From positions 16,031,390-16,095,389 of the forward strand of contig CM038911.1 of NCBI GenBank assembly GCA_021904315.1: 64,000 bases of DNA, in the 5' to 3' direction. Origin of the DNA: Sphagnum magellanicum. Its lineage: Eukaryota; Streptophyta; Sphagnopsida; Sphagnales; Sphagnaceae. Shown piece by piece: positions 25,660 to 38,449 of this stretch. The notes under the pieces were generated by a model. The model saw only the letters and a list, made by a program, of their open reading frames with translations, ran no database searches and was not told the DNA's origin. The position numbers were made by a program, and so were the translations under genes. Position 1 is the stretch's first letter. Every line of letters starts with the position of its first letter.

Positions 25660-26112
25660 GTTTTCAATCTCATTTGGGTGCTTTCGCTGCTGGGATTGCT
25701 GCATTTTTGCTTCTTCAAAGTGTCAGATTTCCTAAGCTATACCAGGAAACGTCTTTAGCTTTGAACAAGAGATTGCCTAAAGGAGGTTTAGTTATTTGTG
25801 GTCTTGTTCAGTGGCGTAGTGCTATGATGCATTTGGATAGAGAGAAACGACTTTGTCTTTAATAGTAATAGGTGGCATTTCACTTAGCTTGCAAGGATCT
25901 TGTGGGAAGGCCTTCTGGATTTTTGCAGGTTAGAGTGGAAGTTTACTATTCAGTTCATCTACGACCACTCAGAAGAAGAGCTCAGATTTCTGGAGGGGTT
26001 TGACAAAATGTGATGTCCTCGCTACAATTAGATGGTGGTACTTTTCATCGGGTTTCTTTTTTGCAATGGATCTTGTCCATCTGTATAAAAAAAAAGACAA
26101 AAAAAAAGTGTG
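25660..26112 (+). mobile_element. LINE (non-LTR retrotransposon) 3' end, decayed
   Basis: In one frame from about 25800 the translation contains CIWIERNDFVFNSNRWHF, then LARILWEGLLDFCRLEW and a short tail with a few stop codons. This matches the end of plant LINE reverse-transcriptase ORFs, where a '.W..RN..VFN' segment follows the zinc-binding region. An A-rich tail (26084-26107: two runs of nine A separated by GAC) follows at the expected place. The 5' part is missing, as is usual for truncated LINE insertions. The next frame shows ICGLVQWRSAMMHLDREKRL, which is a shadow of it. Confidence 0.5.
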
Positions 26113-26451
26113 AGATTTCAGTTGGGTGTTGGCGGGGTCTCTCTTGATGATTCTGCAATCAATTTTGTCTCCAAAACGTGGAGAAGAAAAACCCTCTTTA
26201 AAAAGCACCCAAAAAAAAAGAAAAGAAAAAGGTACCCAAGATTCTGGGAGTCAAAACGGAGTGAGTTAGTGAGTGAATCTCAAAGGCTTTACAGGCAAGG
26301 GCATTGGAGGAAAGAAAGAATCCACAGCTGGAGAAACTCGAATGTAAAAACTAAAAACCATGTCACAAAACTTGGGTCTAGTTCCCAACTCCCTCAAAGC
26401 AAAGATTCTCGGGTTTAAGACTCACATATTTTACAAATGTAGTAATTAAGT

Positions 26452-26916
26452 GGGTGCTTGACTGATGATGATGGATAAGCAGAAATTAGGATTTGCAGAT
26501 TTCCAAATGTGGAGAGTTAATAGGGTGCTTGAATGATGATGAGGATAATAAGCAGAAATTAGGAATTGCTGATTTGCAACTGTAAGAATTGGGTGTGCTT
26601 GAATGATGGTGATGCTGATAAGCAGAAACTAGGATTTGCAGATTTGCAGCTCTAGTCAGTGGGTGCTTAAATGAATTATGATCATGATAAGCAAAAACTA
26701 GGATTTGCAGATTTGCAACTGTAGTAAGTGGGTGTTTGAATGATGATGGGATGATAACCAGAAATTAGGACTTGCAGATTTGCAACTGTAGCTGCAAGTG
26801 GGTGCTTGAGCGATCATGAGGATGATAAGCAGAAATTAGGATTTGCAGATTTGCAATTCTAGTTGTAAGTGGGTGCTTGAATGATGGTGATGATGATGGA
26901 TAAGCAGAATCTAGTA
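26452..26916. repeat. 70-bp minisatellite, 6 full units plus a partial one
   Basis: Units begin (GGGTGCTTGA and variants) at 26452, 26523, 26591, 26661, 26730, 26800 and 26871, spacings of 68-71 bp. Each has a GATGATGATGGATAAGCAG block, then AAATTAGGATTTGCAGATTT, then a more variable link. The array ends 230 bp before the start codon of the channel gene, so it probably lies in its promoter or 5' untranslated region. Confidence 0.92.
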
Positions 26917-27146
26917 CTATATTGTAAGTAGAGCGCCAATTCCCATCCGATTCGTGGTCAAAAGCTGCAAAGTGATCTCTGGCAAAAAAACACAATCTGC
27001 TTTACCACTTTCACGTGATCTGAATCAGATGATGCCATCTTCGAATTGCTTCTTTGATGGTCATTTGTACACGCCTGCTTCTTTGCATGTTGCCTTAGGC
27101 CATTTTTTCCATCACGGGCGCGCTGGTGGGTGGGCACTGGGTGGCC

Positions 27147-30100
27147 ATGGTGGTAGTAGCGGCGGCCATGTCGGGGACGCGCCTGATTGTTGCTGCCCCT
27201 AGTAGCTTCCCAACTTGCCTGCACCATCATCGTCGGTTACTATGCTGCCACTCGACTCTCCAACTTCTTGCTCCCTTGACTATCAGGTGAAATTTCAAAT
27301 TTTTTGTTCCGATTGTTTGGAGATTTTCCCAATCTTCTTTCGTTTTTCTTCTCTTGCTTTGTTTGATTTCTTCCCAACCTTCTCTCAAGCTTCATGAGTA
27401 CTGGTATCTACTACGTACCAAAGTTATATGAAAGAATTTTAGCTCATCTCGGCTACTGTAGCCCACTCCAGACTTTTGTTTATGAAGTTCTCTCTTTTGC
27501 CGGAAAGGGATTCAATAGAAATGGATCGCTGACGAATCCTGACAAACAAGTCAGTCAACAATGGAAGTTTTGTGAGGGTCATCACTTGGCAGTTCAACAA
27601 CAACAAAATGTTCAGCTGCTTTGAATCTCCATCTCTACTTGCTGGCAATAATTTTTTTCTCGTTTCTTTCTCCTCCTGTACAGGAATGAGCTCACTGCAA
27701 TTATTCTTGTAAGTTGCAGAGTCTTGTTAACTCTGAAGTTATAACAATTATATTGTCTTTAAATGGTCCATGTAACCTAAAACCCAACAACATTCACAAT
27801 TGTTTCTGAATGTTACACTTTGATCAAATTCCCATGTTTGTGTTTCAAGCTTCAACAGGAGGATCTCACTATTGCTCACATGGTGGGTGTAAGAAGAATT
27901 CAAAGGAATTATTGTTTGCTGTGGATTTTTCCTGAAGTCAAGTGCTAAAGCATTTTACATCACTCTCTAGTGTGAGGTCAGGGGTTGCAGTGAGGAGCTA
28001 GGGTTGGTGCAGGAAGATTCACAGAACTTGGTTTGATATTGTCAGCCATGTTTTGTTTTATGTGCATGGCCAGGCGTCAAATTGTAGTGACAGGCAGGTG
28101 CAAACCCGGGGCAAGACTTCTCTTCATAACTGCAACTTCCATGGAAAGCAGGGGTAAGCTTTTGTGGTGTAACTCTCTCGTTCTGTGCATGTATGTCACT
28201 GTAGAAATTGTTGGAGATGAGATCATCTATGTCCACATTGTTTCTCTTGACTGAGACCCCCCCAAAAAAAAACACATGAGCTTGAATGTGATGAATTATC
28301 TGCTAATGATGCCAAGGATTTTTTTCTTATGCAATCAGCATTTGGATTTTGTAGGAGACAACCAGGAAAAGCCACCAGTTTTCAACCTGCAAGAGCAAGC
28401 ATCATATGTGTACCGAGATGGGTGGAGAAAACTATCTCAAGTTTCTGCAAAGTTTATGCAAGTTCGCCGCCACTCCCAGTCTAGCTCTCAAGAACATGTT
28501 GATGATCCTAGCCAAGGTGCAGGAAGTGACACAATTTCTGCTCAGGAAAATGGTGCATGTGGAGGACCGGTTGTCATGGATTCCCATATACATGATGATG
28601 TTGCTAGCCTTCAATCTCAATTTTCTTCATTCTGCTGCAAGGTGCAAACAGTGTTGCCTTTCCAATGAAACTATTGCTCAGTTTGAGCATCCATGTGTGC
28701 ATGATTTGGGTTGTGCCAACTTTCCTTACAGTTGCAGCTCAGAAGCAATCATATTGTCAACTGATGAGAGTCCCATTACTCCTCTCTATGTCAAGTCTTG
28801 GAGATCTACAAATTTTTGCTGTATAATGGCAGGGGTGTCAGTGGTTTTGCAAAGTCCAGTAGGCTCTTGTGGTTGCTATAGTGGATCAAGGAACAGAGGT
28901 ATCTGAGATTTGGGTTTGATCAAAACCATGCACTTCATCTACCTTAGATATTTGGTTTGAGCATTTTTGGCTCAACTCAGCAGACAATTCAGGTTTTGAC
29001 AGAATTGGTTTGTCACCAATCTGTAATATATTCTAGCTTACAATCACAAAGGTGCTTGATGGAATGCAGGGTTTGGTGATTGCCATGGCCTTGCTCTGTG
29101 CAGCAGCACTAGTGCAAAATGCAGGATTTCAGCTCTCTCATCTGTTGGTTCCTGCACAGACATTCCTAGCTACTGTGAAAAGTTTTCCTTCAATGGCTAT
29201 GGCAGTGTTGTCTCAGAGCATGGAGATGAATCAGCTAGGTTCTTTGGGGACATCTCCTTTAACACAGCCACAACCATTACGATTAGATGTCAGACCTCCC
29301 AACTTGACCAACATCAACTGGACTTTTGCTCGCCTTTCATACACACTGGATGTTCTGCTTGAGCGGCATCCAATCTCGTAAGTGTTTTGATTCTTCTGTG
29401 CAAACTTCCAATTTGATGACAGAGGAATCCTGAACAACTATTCTCCAGACCCTTGGCGCTTGTTCTGAAAGGAAACCTAAATTTTTCTCAGCTAATGTAT
29501 CTGCTATCCCCATACTTTCTGTTCCATGATCACAGATATGTTTTCCTGCTGACTTCAGCAATCCTCTTGCATATTTTTGTTGGTGGCATCTTCTTCTACA
29601 GATACAGGTGCACATCCTTATCTCATTATACTGTGTTGCATTTGCACCAGTCTTTTTCTTTCTGGGTGGTTTGCATGTTAGCTGGACATCTCTGGACATG
29701 TCCTTGTTTGTCTTCATCCTTGCTCCTCTCTCCCCACTGCAGATGTGGTTGCAGCGCTCTTGGCAAGAGTTTTTTTTGGTTAGGGTTTAGATGTCTTGTA
29801 TGCACAAGACATTTCATTGCCAAAAATTTCCCAATTACTTCATCGCAGTGCATGTGTACTCAGTAATAATATCTGATGCATGTTGCAGAGGTCAGCACAA
29901 ACAGTCACTAGGTGATGCCTTTTGGGACGCATGGGCATGTGTTTGTTCCTCTGGCACACATCTCAAGGTTGATATTCTTTCTTCACACTCACGCCAATTA
30001 TATCTTTTGCTCTTCAATGGGGAATTGGTGGCAGAGATCATACTGAGTCAAGATTGTGCAGTCGTTCCACTTGAAATTGCATTCAGACGTTTCTTGTGCA

Positions 30101-33100
30101 TGAACATGCCTGAAGCCCAATATGCTGTCTATCTGCAGGAGAAAACACAAGAAGAGCGTACCATTGGAATCCTGTTAGCGTTTGGTGGACTTCTGTTCTA
30201 CTCATTACTCACAAGTACCATGACAGCACAAATCAAGGTCTGGTCCTTCTTCCCTCTCTCATTCACTTTCTGTAACCATTGTCCACACAACCATGCATAC
30301 ATATCTAGCGCTTTTTTCATGGAACACATAGTACAGATGATTGCTGCAGTACTGAAACCAACCTGAGATAAAACTTTTGTCAAACCTATATGCTGGACAT
30401 GCTTCATCCTTAGTATTGCCAACATGAAAATAAAATATTGTAGTATAGATTGATGACAGTCCTCAAATTGAGCTCCTAAATCCAAAACTACAATTGTACA
30501 ATAGTAATGAGCTAAAGCACAATTACTGTGGAGAGCAGTCACGTATGGATTGGTTGCGGGAGGGAGCACATTCGCAAGTGATGGAGAGTGGACATATTGT
30601 TGTATGTGGGGTGAACAGCCATCTCACAACTGTGCTCAAGCAACTGAACAAATCCCACAAGTTTGCCATACAAGATGGTCGAGCTCTAACCCGGTATAAG
30701 ATGCTTGATTATCATACCTCTAAATCCATACTCAGTTTTGCAGTTTTCTAGTGGACCTATTGATGCTGTTCAGACATGGTAGTGCAAATTGTTGCATGCT
30801 CATAGCAATATATGTATGACCCAACCCACCTTTGTGGCTCATGTAGTATCAAAATTCAATTGTGCCAAAAATCAGATTTTCTGAGCTTTTTCTGTCGTAC
30901 TCATCACACAGGAAGCAAAGAGTATTGCTTCTGTCAGAGCGAGCAAGGAGAGACACTGAGAAATTAGTGTCACATGTCATCAAAGAATGCACAGAGATTG
31001 ATGTTTTGACACGCAGGTCAGTGGTTTCCTGCTTTCCTAATGGATGGATATTACAGGGTTGTCGGTCAGTATTTGAAGAGTTTGTTGAACATTCCATAGA
31101 TGTGCATCCATCTTCACATAGTGCCTAAGTCTTCAACTCTTGAAAAGTTTGATGGGGCTTTTAGAGAGCTGCACCACTGGTCCAGTTTCTAAGCATTAAA
31201 TCTCCTGTTCAGCAGCTTTAGGATGTTTTCTGCTGCCAACCGATCTCCATTTGATGCAACTGAAATGACTGAAGGTGGAAAATTCGTATGGAAGCAGTGG
31301 CAGCCTCAGCAGTACAAGGTCTTTTGAAAAGGTCGCTGCTGATAAAGCTCAGTCCATTGTCTTTCTTGCAAACAAAGATGACACGTAAGTATTCTTTTTC
31401 TATAAGCTTGTGATCTAATTTTCCATATCTTGTGCTGCTTGCTGCTTGGTTTCTGAACTGGTGACAACAATATGGCTTTTAAGAGGCCACCTATCTTTGG
31501 TGTTGAGTACAACTTTTGTGTATCTGCCTGCAGGTATGAAGCAGATGCAGAGTCAGTGCTGTCAGTGTTGGCTCTACAGCCTCTTCTTGATGATCACTCT
31601 TCAGGAAATGTCGTTGTTGAGGTAGATGTCACTCATACTATTTCCTAACAACTGTAGACTATGCAAATCATTTGTAACCTGTCTGCTATGTTGATTACCC
31701 AAAGACATATACTCAGAAGAACTTTGAAACCTATTGCACAATTCCATACTGAGAGATCTGTGGTTTTGTCACCCAGTGGATTCTAACCAGTTGCTTTATC
31801 ATAAGCCTTTGAAATTTTTTGTGACAAATGGGTGTAGGTTTCCAAGAAAAGCACAGCAGATCTTTTGAATTCGATGTCAGGGCTGAAAGTCAGTGCAGTG
31901 CAGAACTTGTCATCCAAGCTGTTTGTGCAGTGCTCACGGCAGTGTGGGCTGGTCAATGTCTATCAACAGTTGCTTGACCATGGCAGTATGACCTTAATCC
32001 ATACAGCCTGCACCCATGTCGCCTATTTTCTGTTTAGAGGTTTATATCCAGATCTGGAGGTTTCTTTAGTCCATATGCAGCAGCTCCTGAGCCTTACAAC
32101 AACAGGCAGAAAGAATTGCTTTGTTTTTCTGGTTTTCCTTTGATCTCAAGGTCTCTGTCTCAGTTACTCATCACTGCATTGTTTGTTGTAAATTCTTTTT
32201 CAGAGACTGTGATCAACCTGCGCAACTTTCCAAATCTTGCTGGACTTACCTATGGCGTGGTGCGCTGTGGCTTTCCAGAGGTACCATGGTCCCTGTTTTC
32301 CTGCATATTATAGTCCAAACTTAGTGCAGAGTGACCACAGTTCTACCACAAGCAAGGGCCATATGAGTACAGTCACTCACTCTGAGGTACTCTCGCCATG
32401 AGAATATTGTCATAGTCAATGCACTGAAGATGGGTAACGAGGGAAGCAAGCATGTATCAAAGCTTCATATGGAGAAAGCTGCACAGAGTTGCTTGATAAA
32501 GACATACAATCCAGACCAAAGAAGGGCAGGCTGGATTGTTACATAGTCAATGATGGTAATTTTCTGCAGCTATCTGGAACTGGGTGTGATCTAGGAATTA
32601 GAGTTTTGCTTTTGCAGGCAGTGGTGTGTGGACTGATTCGAGGAGGTGGGGGCCCAGACTTCCACCCTGCAGATACCTTACATCTCCATGAAACTGATAA
32701 GGTAGGCCACAATAATTTTTATGGGGAGTGAGATTGCTGAGATCTTGAGTATAATCTCTGGTATCAATTGATCTTGCACTTGACAGCATCAACATCTGCA
32801 GCTTTTGTTCAGGAGAGGTGCTACTTTTACACATGGATTTGTTAAGATTATGATCCAGAGTTCTAAACAGTAGTCATGTTTGCACCAGCTGATCCTGATT
32901 GCAAAGAAGCATACACACAGGGTGCTACCTCCAGGACTTTTAGCTATAGCTGATGAATACCAGAAAATGAAGGCCACATCAGAAGCCTCTGGGAATGAAC
33001 AGCTAATGACACCTCAGGTGGAAGTTCCAGTTGAGTTCAAGAAAGCTGGCAAGCAGTATAAGCGAACAAGCAAGCCAGCTTCCAAGGTCTGCATCTCTGT

Positions 33101-36100
33101 CCTGCTGCATTCCAGCTTGGCTTTAAGAGCTAGGAATATTCAAGCTTCAGAAGTTGAACTTTATATTTCTTCAGAGTTAAATCTGCCCTATTCATAGAGA
33201 GACATGGAACAGATAGCAGAAACTGGCATGACTAAGAGAGATGTACCTGAGCAAGGTGTAGACTGCCGACTGGACTGCAACAAGGAAAGAACGAATTGTA
33301 ATGCTGGGATGGCGCCCTGGTGTCAGTGAGATGGTTCGGGAGTATGATGATTATGTTGGCTCTGGCAGCGTGCTGGTAATGCCCTGTTTGCTCCTTTTCT
33401 TAGGTTTTGTATGCATTTGCTCATTGGCAATAAATATTGGAGAGTCTCTTCCCTTCTCTGAGAATTGGAGCCATATGGTTGTTGTTCATCCTTCTCTGTG
33501 AAGCGGTTGATCATTTTGATAATGTTGGTTCCTTTACTAAACCATGAGGATCAAGAAAGCTCTCCACCTACCCACTGGAATCCTGCCCACAAATTCTTTT
33601 CAAAGAAACACACAAGAATGCGTCATTAGGAAAGAAAATTCTTTGATGCATGGCAGGTAGTGGGTTCTTTTATAGAGCATATTTCAAAGCATGTGAACTG
33701 ATACAATTCTCATGCTTGTGTGTAATGGAAATTCAAGTGCCATTTAAGGTCCTCAATTGTCAGATGATTGTCTGTGTATTTTGTCTAGGTCATACTTGCA
33801 GAAGCCCAGGTGGACGAAAGGATAGAAACTTTGAAACGACGAATCTCAACCCCTCTGCACAATATCAATGTCGTCCACAAAGTAAGTGCTGAATATCTCA
33901 TGTTTCTGAGTTATCATGTTGTACTGTAGTTTCATGGACCACATGCAGCACTGTCACATTTTAGTCATGTTCCTGAGTCATGGTGCTTCTTGTAAGCAAT
34001 CTATTGGATATCAAGAGTTTGAATACTTAAAAGGGTGGCAGAATTGGACTGTGTGCATCTGCAGCTTGGGAATCCCATGAGCCGAACAGACTTGCGAGAT
34101 GCAATTCTGGGCAGTGACATTCAAACAGATTCCAATGCAGTTATGACAGCAGTACCAAGGACACTTGAAGAGAGCAATGAGAAGCTGCCACTGTCAATTG
34201 TCGTTATTGGGGACAAAGGGTGGCTTGTGGGAGGTTTGTCACGTAACTTCACAGCAGTTTTGTTGTCTTTCCAGGATGCTGTTTCCATGGCTTGCACACC
34301 ATGATGTGCAATAGTTCCACTGGCCACAATTGCACATCATGAGTTTTGGTGGTAGCATACTAACGCCTTCTGATAGGTTTGTGTGGTTGGTGATCAGCAT
34401 CTTGTAAGCTCCTGTGATGCAAGAGCTTGCTCATTTGATCATAAAGGCATTGCTGTTGTGCAATGACCAGAAAACGTCAGAAATTACTTTTGACATTATG
34501 GTGTGCTGCAACACTTTCAGATACATCAAAGCCAGATAAACAGGCTGTGTTTGCACTACTATTGGCAGAATCCATTTGCAAGGAACACAATGTCAAGGTT
34601 CTTTTCAATATCCCAGTGCATTATATTAGTCACCCTGTTTGTGTATGCGTTGACAAGGGTTCTGATCTCCTCAATCAGGGGTATCACTTGGGTATCTGTG
34701 CTCTCTCACCTGCTACTAAGGCTGAAGGTGATTTGCCTTTGCAGTGAGATACTCTACATGCCAGAATGCCTCCCTTTTCTTCTTGCATTATTTCTGCAAT
34801 CCAACTGCTGGGTGGGTGCCTGTAAGTAGAAAGAAGTTCAAAAAATCTACATGTAGCTATTAGTAGCAGGTCATGATGAAAAAATATGAGAAGATTCTTA
34901 CAGTTCAAATCAAGTGTGCTGCAATAACCCTGTGCAGTGCACAATCCAGCATGTTAGATCAGAAGTGTCCATGCTCTTTGCTGTTCCTCTGGTTCTTGTG
35001 TGACATTTGTTAGATTGAACTTTGAAGGCTCCAGATAAGTTGTTGTAAGGTGGCGAGTCTCTGCTCTTGTTGTGCTCTTTGGATTTGTTGCACAGTTTGC
35101 ATTGGTAGTGCATTGCAAGGGCAGTGTTTAGCTTGAGTACAACAGTCCTGACAAAGTTGCCTGTTGTGTGGGCTCAGGTTTCGAGTCTGGTGGCAGAGTT
35201 TGTGGATACAGAACTTGGAAAACAGGTATCTACTGTCCCAGACTAAATGTGAGCTGTCTGACAGATTGTGAAGTATTCCTTTGGTGCCCCTTTTCATTAT
35301 TTGTGGCAGTTCATGGTGGCACAGTTTTTCTTCATGATGATCAAAATGCCAATGGGTTCATTGTTTTTCTTTCAACGGGGACTGACAAAGAAAAAACTTG
35401 TGTACCCACAGGTAGTTAAGAGTCACAGCTCACTCACATACATTGGCACCAGCGTACTTTCAGGCCTTGTAACTTCTCAAGGTACTGGAATCTTTATCAC
35501 ATGCAGGTGGCAGATATCACTTGCAATGTTTTGGTATCAGTATGGCAAGAACAGAACTAGTCATGAACCTTCCATGCACCATTTCAAGAGACATACAGCA
35601 AGTGTTACTGGGGTGCCAGGTAACATTTGTCACAAACTTATTTGATGCTTAGGTCTTTGTTTCTGAGTGGGGTGTATGTTATGGTGCAGTGGTAGAACAT
35701 GCAGATTTGAATGCAGTCTGGACAGAGCTTCTGAACTCTTGGGGGAATGAAATTTACATGAAGGTATCACTTCCTCTGTTTTGAGTATGTTTTTCCTGTG
35801 GTTGCATTATCTGGCTGCTGCACAGACATGTTCCTAGCTGTCCTTGTTTATATGCTTGGTCATTTGGATCTATGGGGATGTTTTGGTAGATGGTTAATGC
35901 CATACATGTTGCTGTTGAAGGTCCCTGAACATGCAATGACTATTGATGACTGTTGCTGTCATTCATACCTCTCCTTTGTTGTGTCTTGTGGTCTTATTTC
36001 TCATTCCTTTAGGTTGGGGTTTCCTCTTTTTCATGCTTCATAATGGTTGCTGGGTTTTGGTCAGATCTGAAATATTCATTACCTTGTTGTAGGGGTCATC

Positions 36101-36675
36101 TCTCAATCTTTTGAGGTTGATTGAAATCATAAGGTATCAAGAAATCCTCAGTACTTATGAACATATGGCTTGTCTAGATCATCATCCCTCTTATCTGTGA
36201 CTCCTCATTGCCAGGGCATTGAACTCTACGTGATGGAAGGCGAGACTCCATCTTTTGTGGAGCTCACAGAGAGAGCTAAATTGCGGGATGAAGTGGCAAT
36301 TGGATTCAGAAGAGACAACAAAGTGGTGCTCCATCTAAACTATATACCCAGCACCTGTTTCTGAAAAGATTTCATCTCGTTTCTGTTTCATCCTTAGAGC
36401 TCTTTCCACAAGATTGAAATGCAATTGGTCAAACAAGGCTGGTACGGGAAACCCTAAGTCGCCCACAAAAGGGCACAAAGAGACAACAGCTTGGAAAGAG
36501 AGATAATAATACGGTCACACTATGGTTAGGTTGAGCATTGTAGCCTACTCCCCAGTCTGACACATGCCATTTTCGTGCCAATGATTACCTGCAGGTGTTG
36601 AATCCAAGCTCAAAGGAATCACCACTGAACTTCTTGCCAGGGGATGCTCTTGTAGTCATATCTGAGTTTGAGTGA
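27147..36675 (+). CDS. Plastid-envelope ion channel, POLLUX-like PEC1/PEC2 type (24 exons)
   Basis: Exons: 27147-27286, 28074-28153, 28355-28641, 29070-29377, 29536-29607, 29889-29967, 30139-30237, 30539-30693, 30912-31016, 31298-31384, 31534-31621, 31838-31985, 32204-32280, 32618-32701, 32889-33086, 33262-33375, 33789-33881, 34065-34233, 34521-34597, 35178-35225, 35412-35481, 35690-35763, 36215-36325, 36595-36675. They give about 947 residues and phases agree throughout. Residues 1-60 look like a chloroplast transit peptide ([20 protein letters not shown], many Ser/Arg/His, no acids); an in-frame stop at 27096 supports this ATG. Membrane segments lie near 170-186, 273-296 and 328-345. The pore loop ([17 protein letters not shown], about 305-322) lacks the GYG filter, as in CASTOR relatives. 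RCK-type regions follow ([58 protein letters not shown]), and the end has [15 protein letters not shown] and LVVISEFE. Known PEC channels conduct cations and Ca2+ across the plastid envelope. Least certain: exons 1-3, the exon 16 acceptor and the exon 22 donor (36322 or 36325). Confidence 0.88.
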
Positions 36676-38449
36676 ACTGGATAAAACATTGCAGAGAGTA
36701 GAGATTGAATGGATTCATCATTTTAACACAGACCCTTCACATGAACATGATTACTGCACATAAACAATTCTTCACACAACCTCAGATATTTGTACATAAC
36801 CACCTTTCACAGAAACAGCCTAGCTAAGGAATCCCTGGACCATGGTTACCATGGGCCATTGTGTTGCAAAAATGCATTGCAGCCATCCTCAAGGTGTGTT
36901 CAGGTTCAAGTGTCTGAAACAAAAGCCAAGCCTGATTTGATGTAGTCTAATCCGCACAAAGTTGGAAGCATATCTAGGAGAGTGTGCAGAGCTGAATCTT
37001 GTAATAAGTACACAGTTTTCTACAAATTTGAACACACTGGCAACTCTTCACCACCACAACATCATTCAAGAGTCAGAACCTGAAAAATATTAGTGCAGGT
37101 TCATGGCAGGGCTGCTGGGGTCAACACCTGTTGAATGATGTTTTGCAAGACACTAGTAGAGAAAGGTGGTTATCATCTCAGGATTCATTGCTATTCTTGC
37201 TTCTTTCAAAGGTCTGGTCCCAAAACTAAAACTCTCTGCTCTTGTCCAACATGAGAAACCATGTAATCAGTTTGCTAAAATGCACATCTTACTACCCATC
37301 CATCTGTTGTAGGCCATGTAGTTGACCAGTTTCAAGTCTTCTACAGAAGCCGTTACAATCAGGAGGTAGCCAACAGAGCTATAATTACCAATTCTTAACT
37401 TATTAACAAGATGTAATAAACCCAAAGCTTGACATCAGTATCACCTGGATTTGGATATGTTCCCCTAAAAGGAATTTCAATCAACCCAGAATTCAAGCAA
37501 CCAAAACAGCAGTCATTCTTTAGCATGAGATTTTTCAAGCAAAATGTAGATCTGATTGAAAAGTACCATGATGCTTGCCAGAAGCAACAATGCACAAGAA
37601 GCAAGCCACACACAAAAATATCCATCATTTCATCTGTACTTGCAGGCAAAAATTACAAAATGGAGCTGCACTCAATGACAGCAATTCCATAGCTGTTGCT
37701 TGCAGCTCTTCAAAAATTTGCAGTAAAATATAGTGCCTGACATCACAAGTCATAATATACAATAAATTTACACCAACCCACCTTCAAGTTTCTGAAGGGA
37801 ATTTGTTCACCCACAATTCTGTATGCCAGCTTTACAATGCATAACTGGGGCAGACAAAAAAATCAACACTCATATAATGTGTAACAGTCAGTGCTCTGTT
37901 TGCTCCCATATCAATCCCTATGTGACTTCACTGAAACTACCAGATCCCAAATAGATCTACTAACTACCCTTATACCAACTTAGTTGCATGTGAAATCTGT
38001 ATTCCTTTCCACTCTTGCCAAATGTGACATACTAGTCACACTGCAACATCTCTGAGCTGTTCAGTTGCAGAGAGACTTGAGCTATACACCGAGAAAGCAC
38101 AAACCCACAGACACTACAAATGATGATTCACAGCACAAACCTGCCCCTTCAGTTAACTAGCTCCCAATTGGCACAGGCTCCTCCTATACACAGCAAACCC
38201 TTCAGTGCCACACTTCCAAAGCTTTGACCAGCTCAGGTGAGGAGGTTTCTATTGATGCAGTTCATGAATAGAACATGTCTGCTTAAACCCTGAAATGATT
38301 GTACCTGGTTTCCCCAGCTTGAGATTCTTGAATGGTTAGCAAATGTTGAAAGATTGTTGGGTGCAGAAAACGAGCAGAGCAAATTCAAATCCAATTCTTC
38401 TCGTCGGGATGATGATGATGTTGATGATAGCCAAAGATCAAAACAAATA
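36676..38449. other. Intergenic region between two convergent genes
   Basis: This 1.8-kb stretch must hold the 3' ends of both the channel transcript (+) and the VQ transcript (-). I see no further exon on either strand; open frames are short and motif-free. No transposon is recognisable. Confidence 0.5.

Noticed and set aside
28048-28153. ATG 28048 as start of the channel gene
   Set aside because: Exon 1 at 27147 gives a far better plastid targeting sequence and joins in phase to 28074; kept only as an alternative.
28406-28906. 166-codon open frame as a separate gene
   Set aside because: It does not splice in phase to the conserved exon at 29070 and overlaps the preferred exon.
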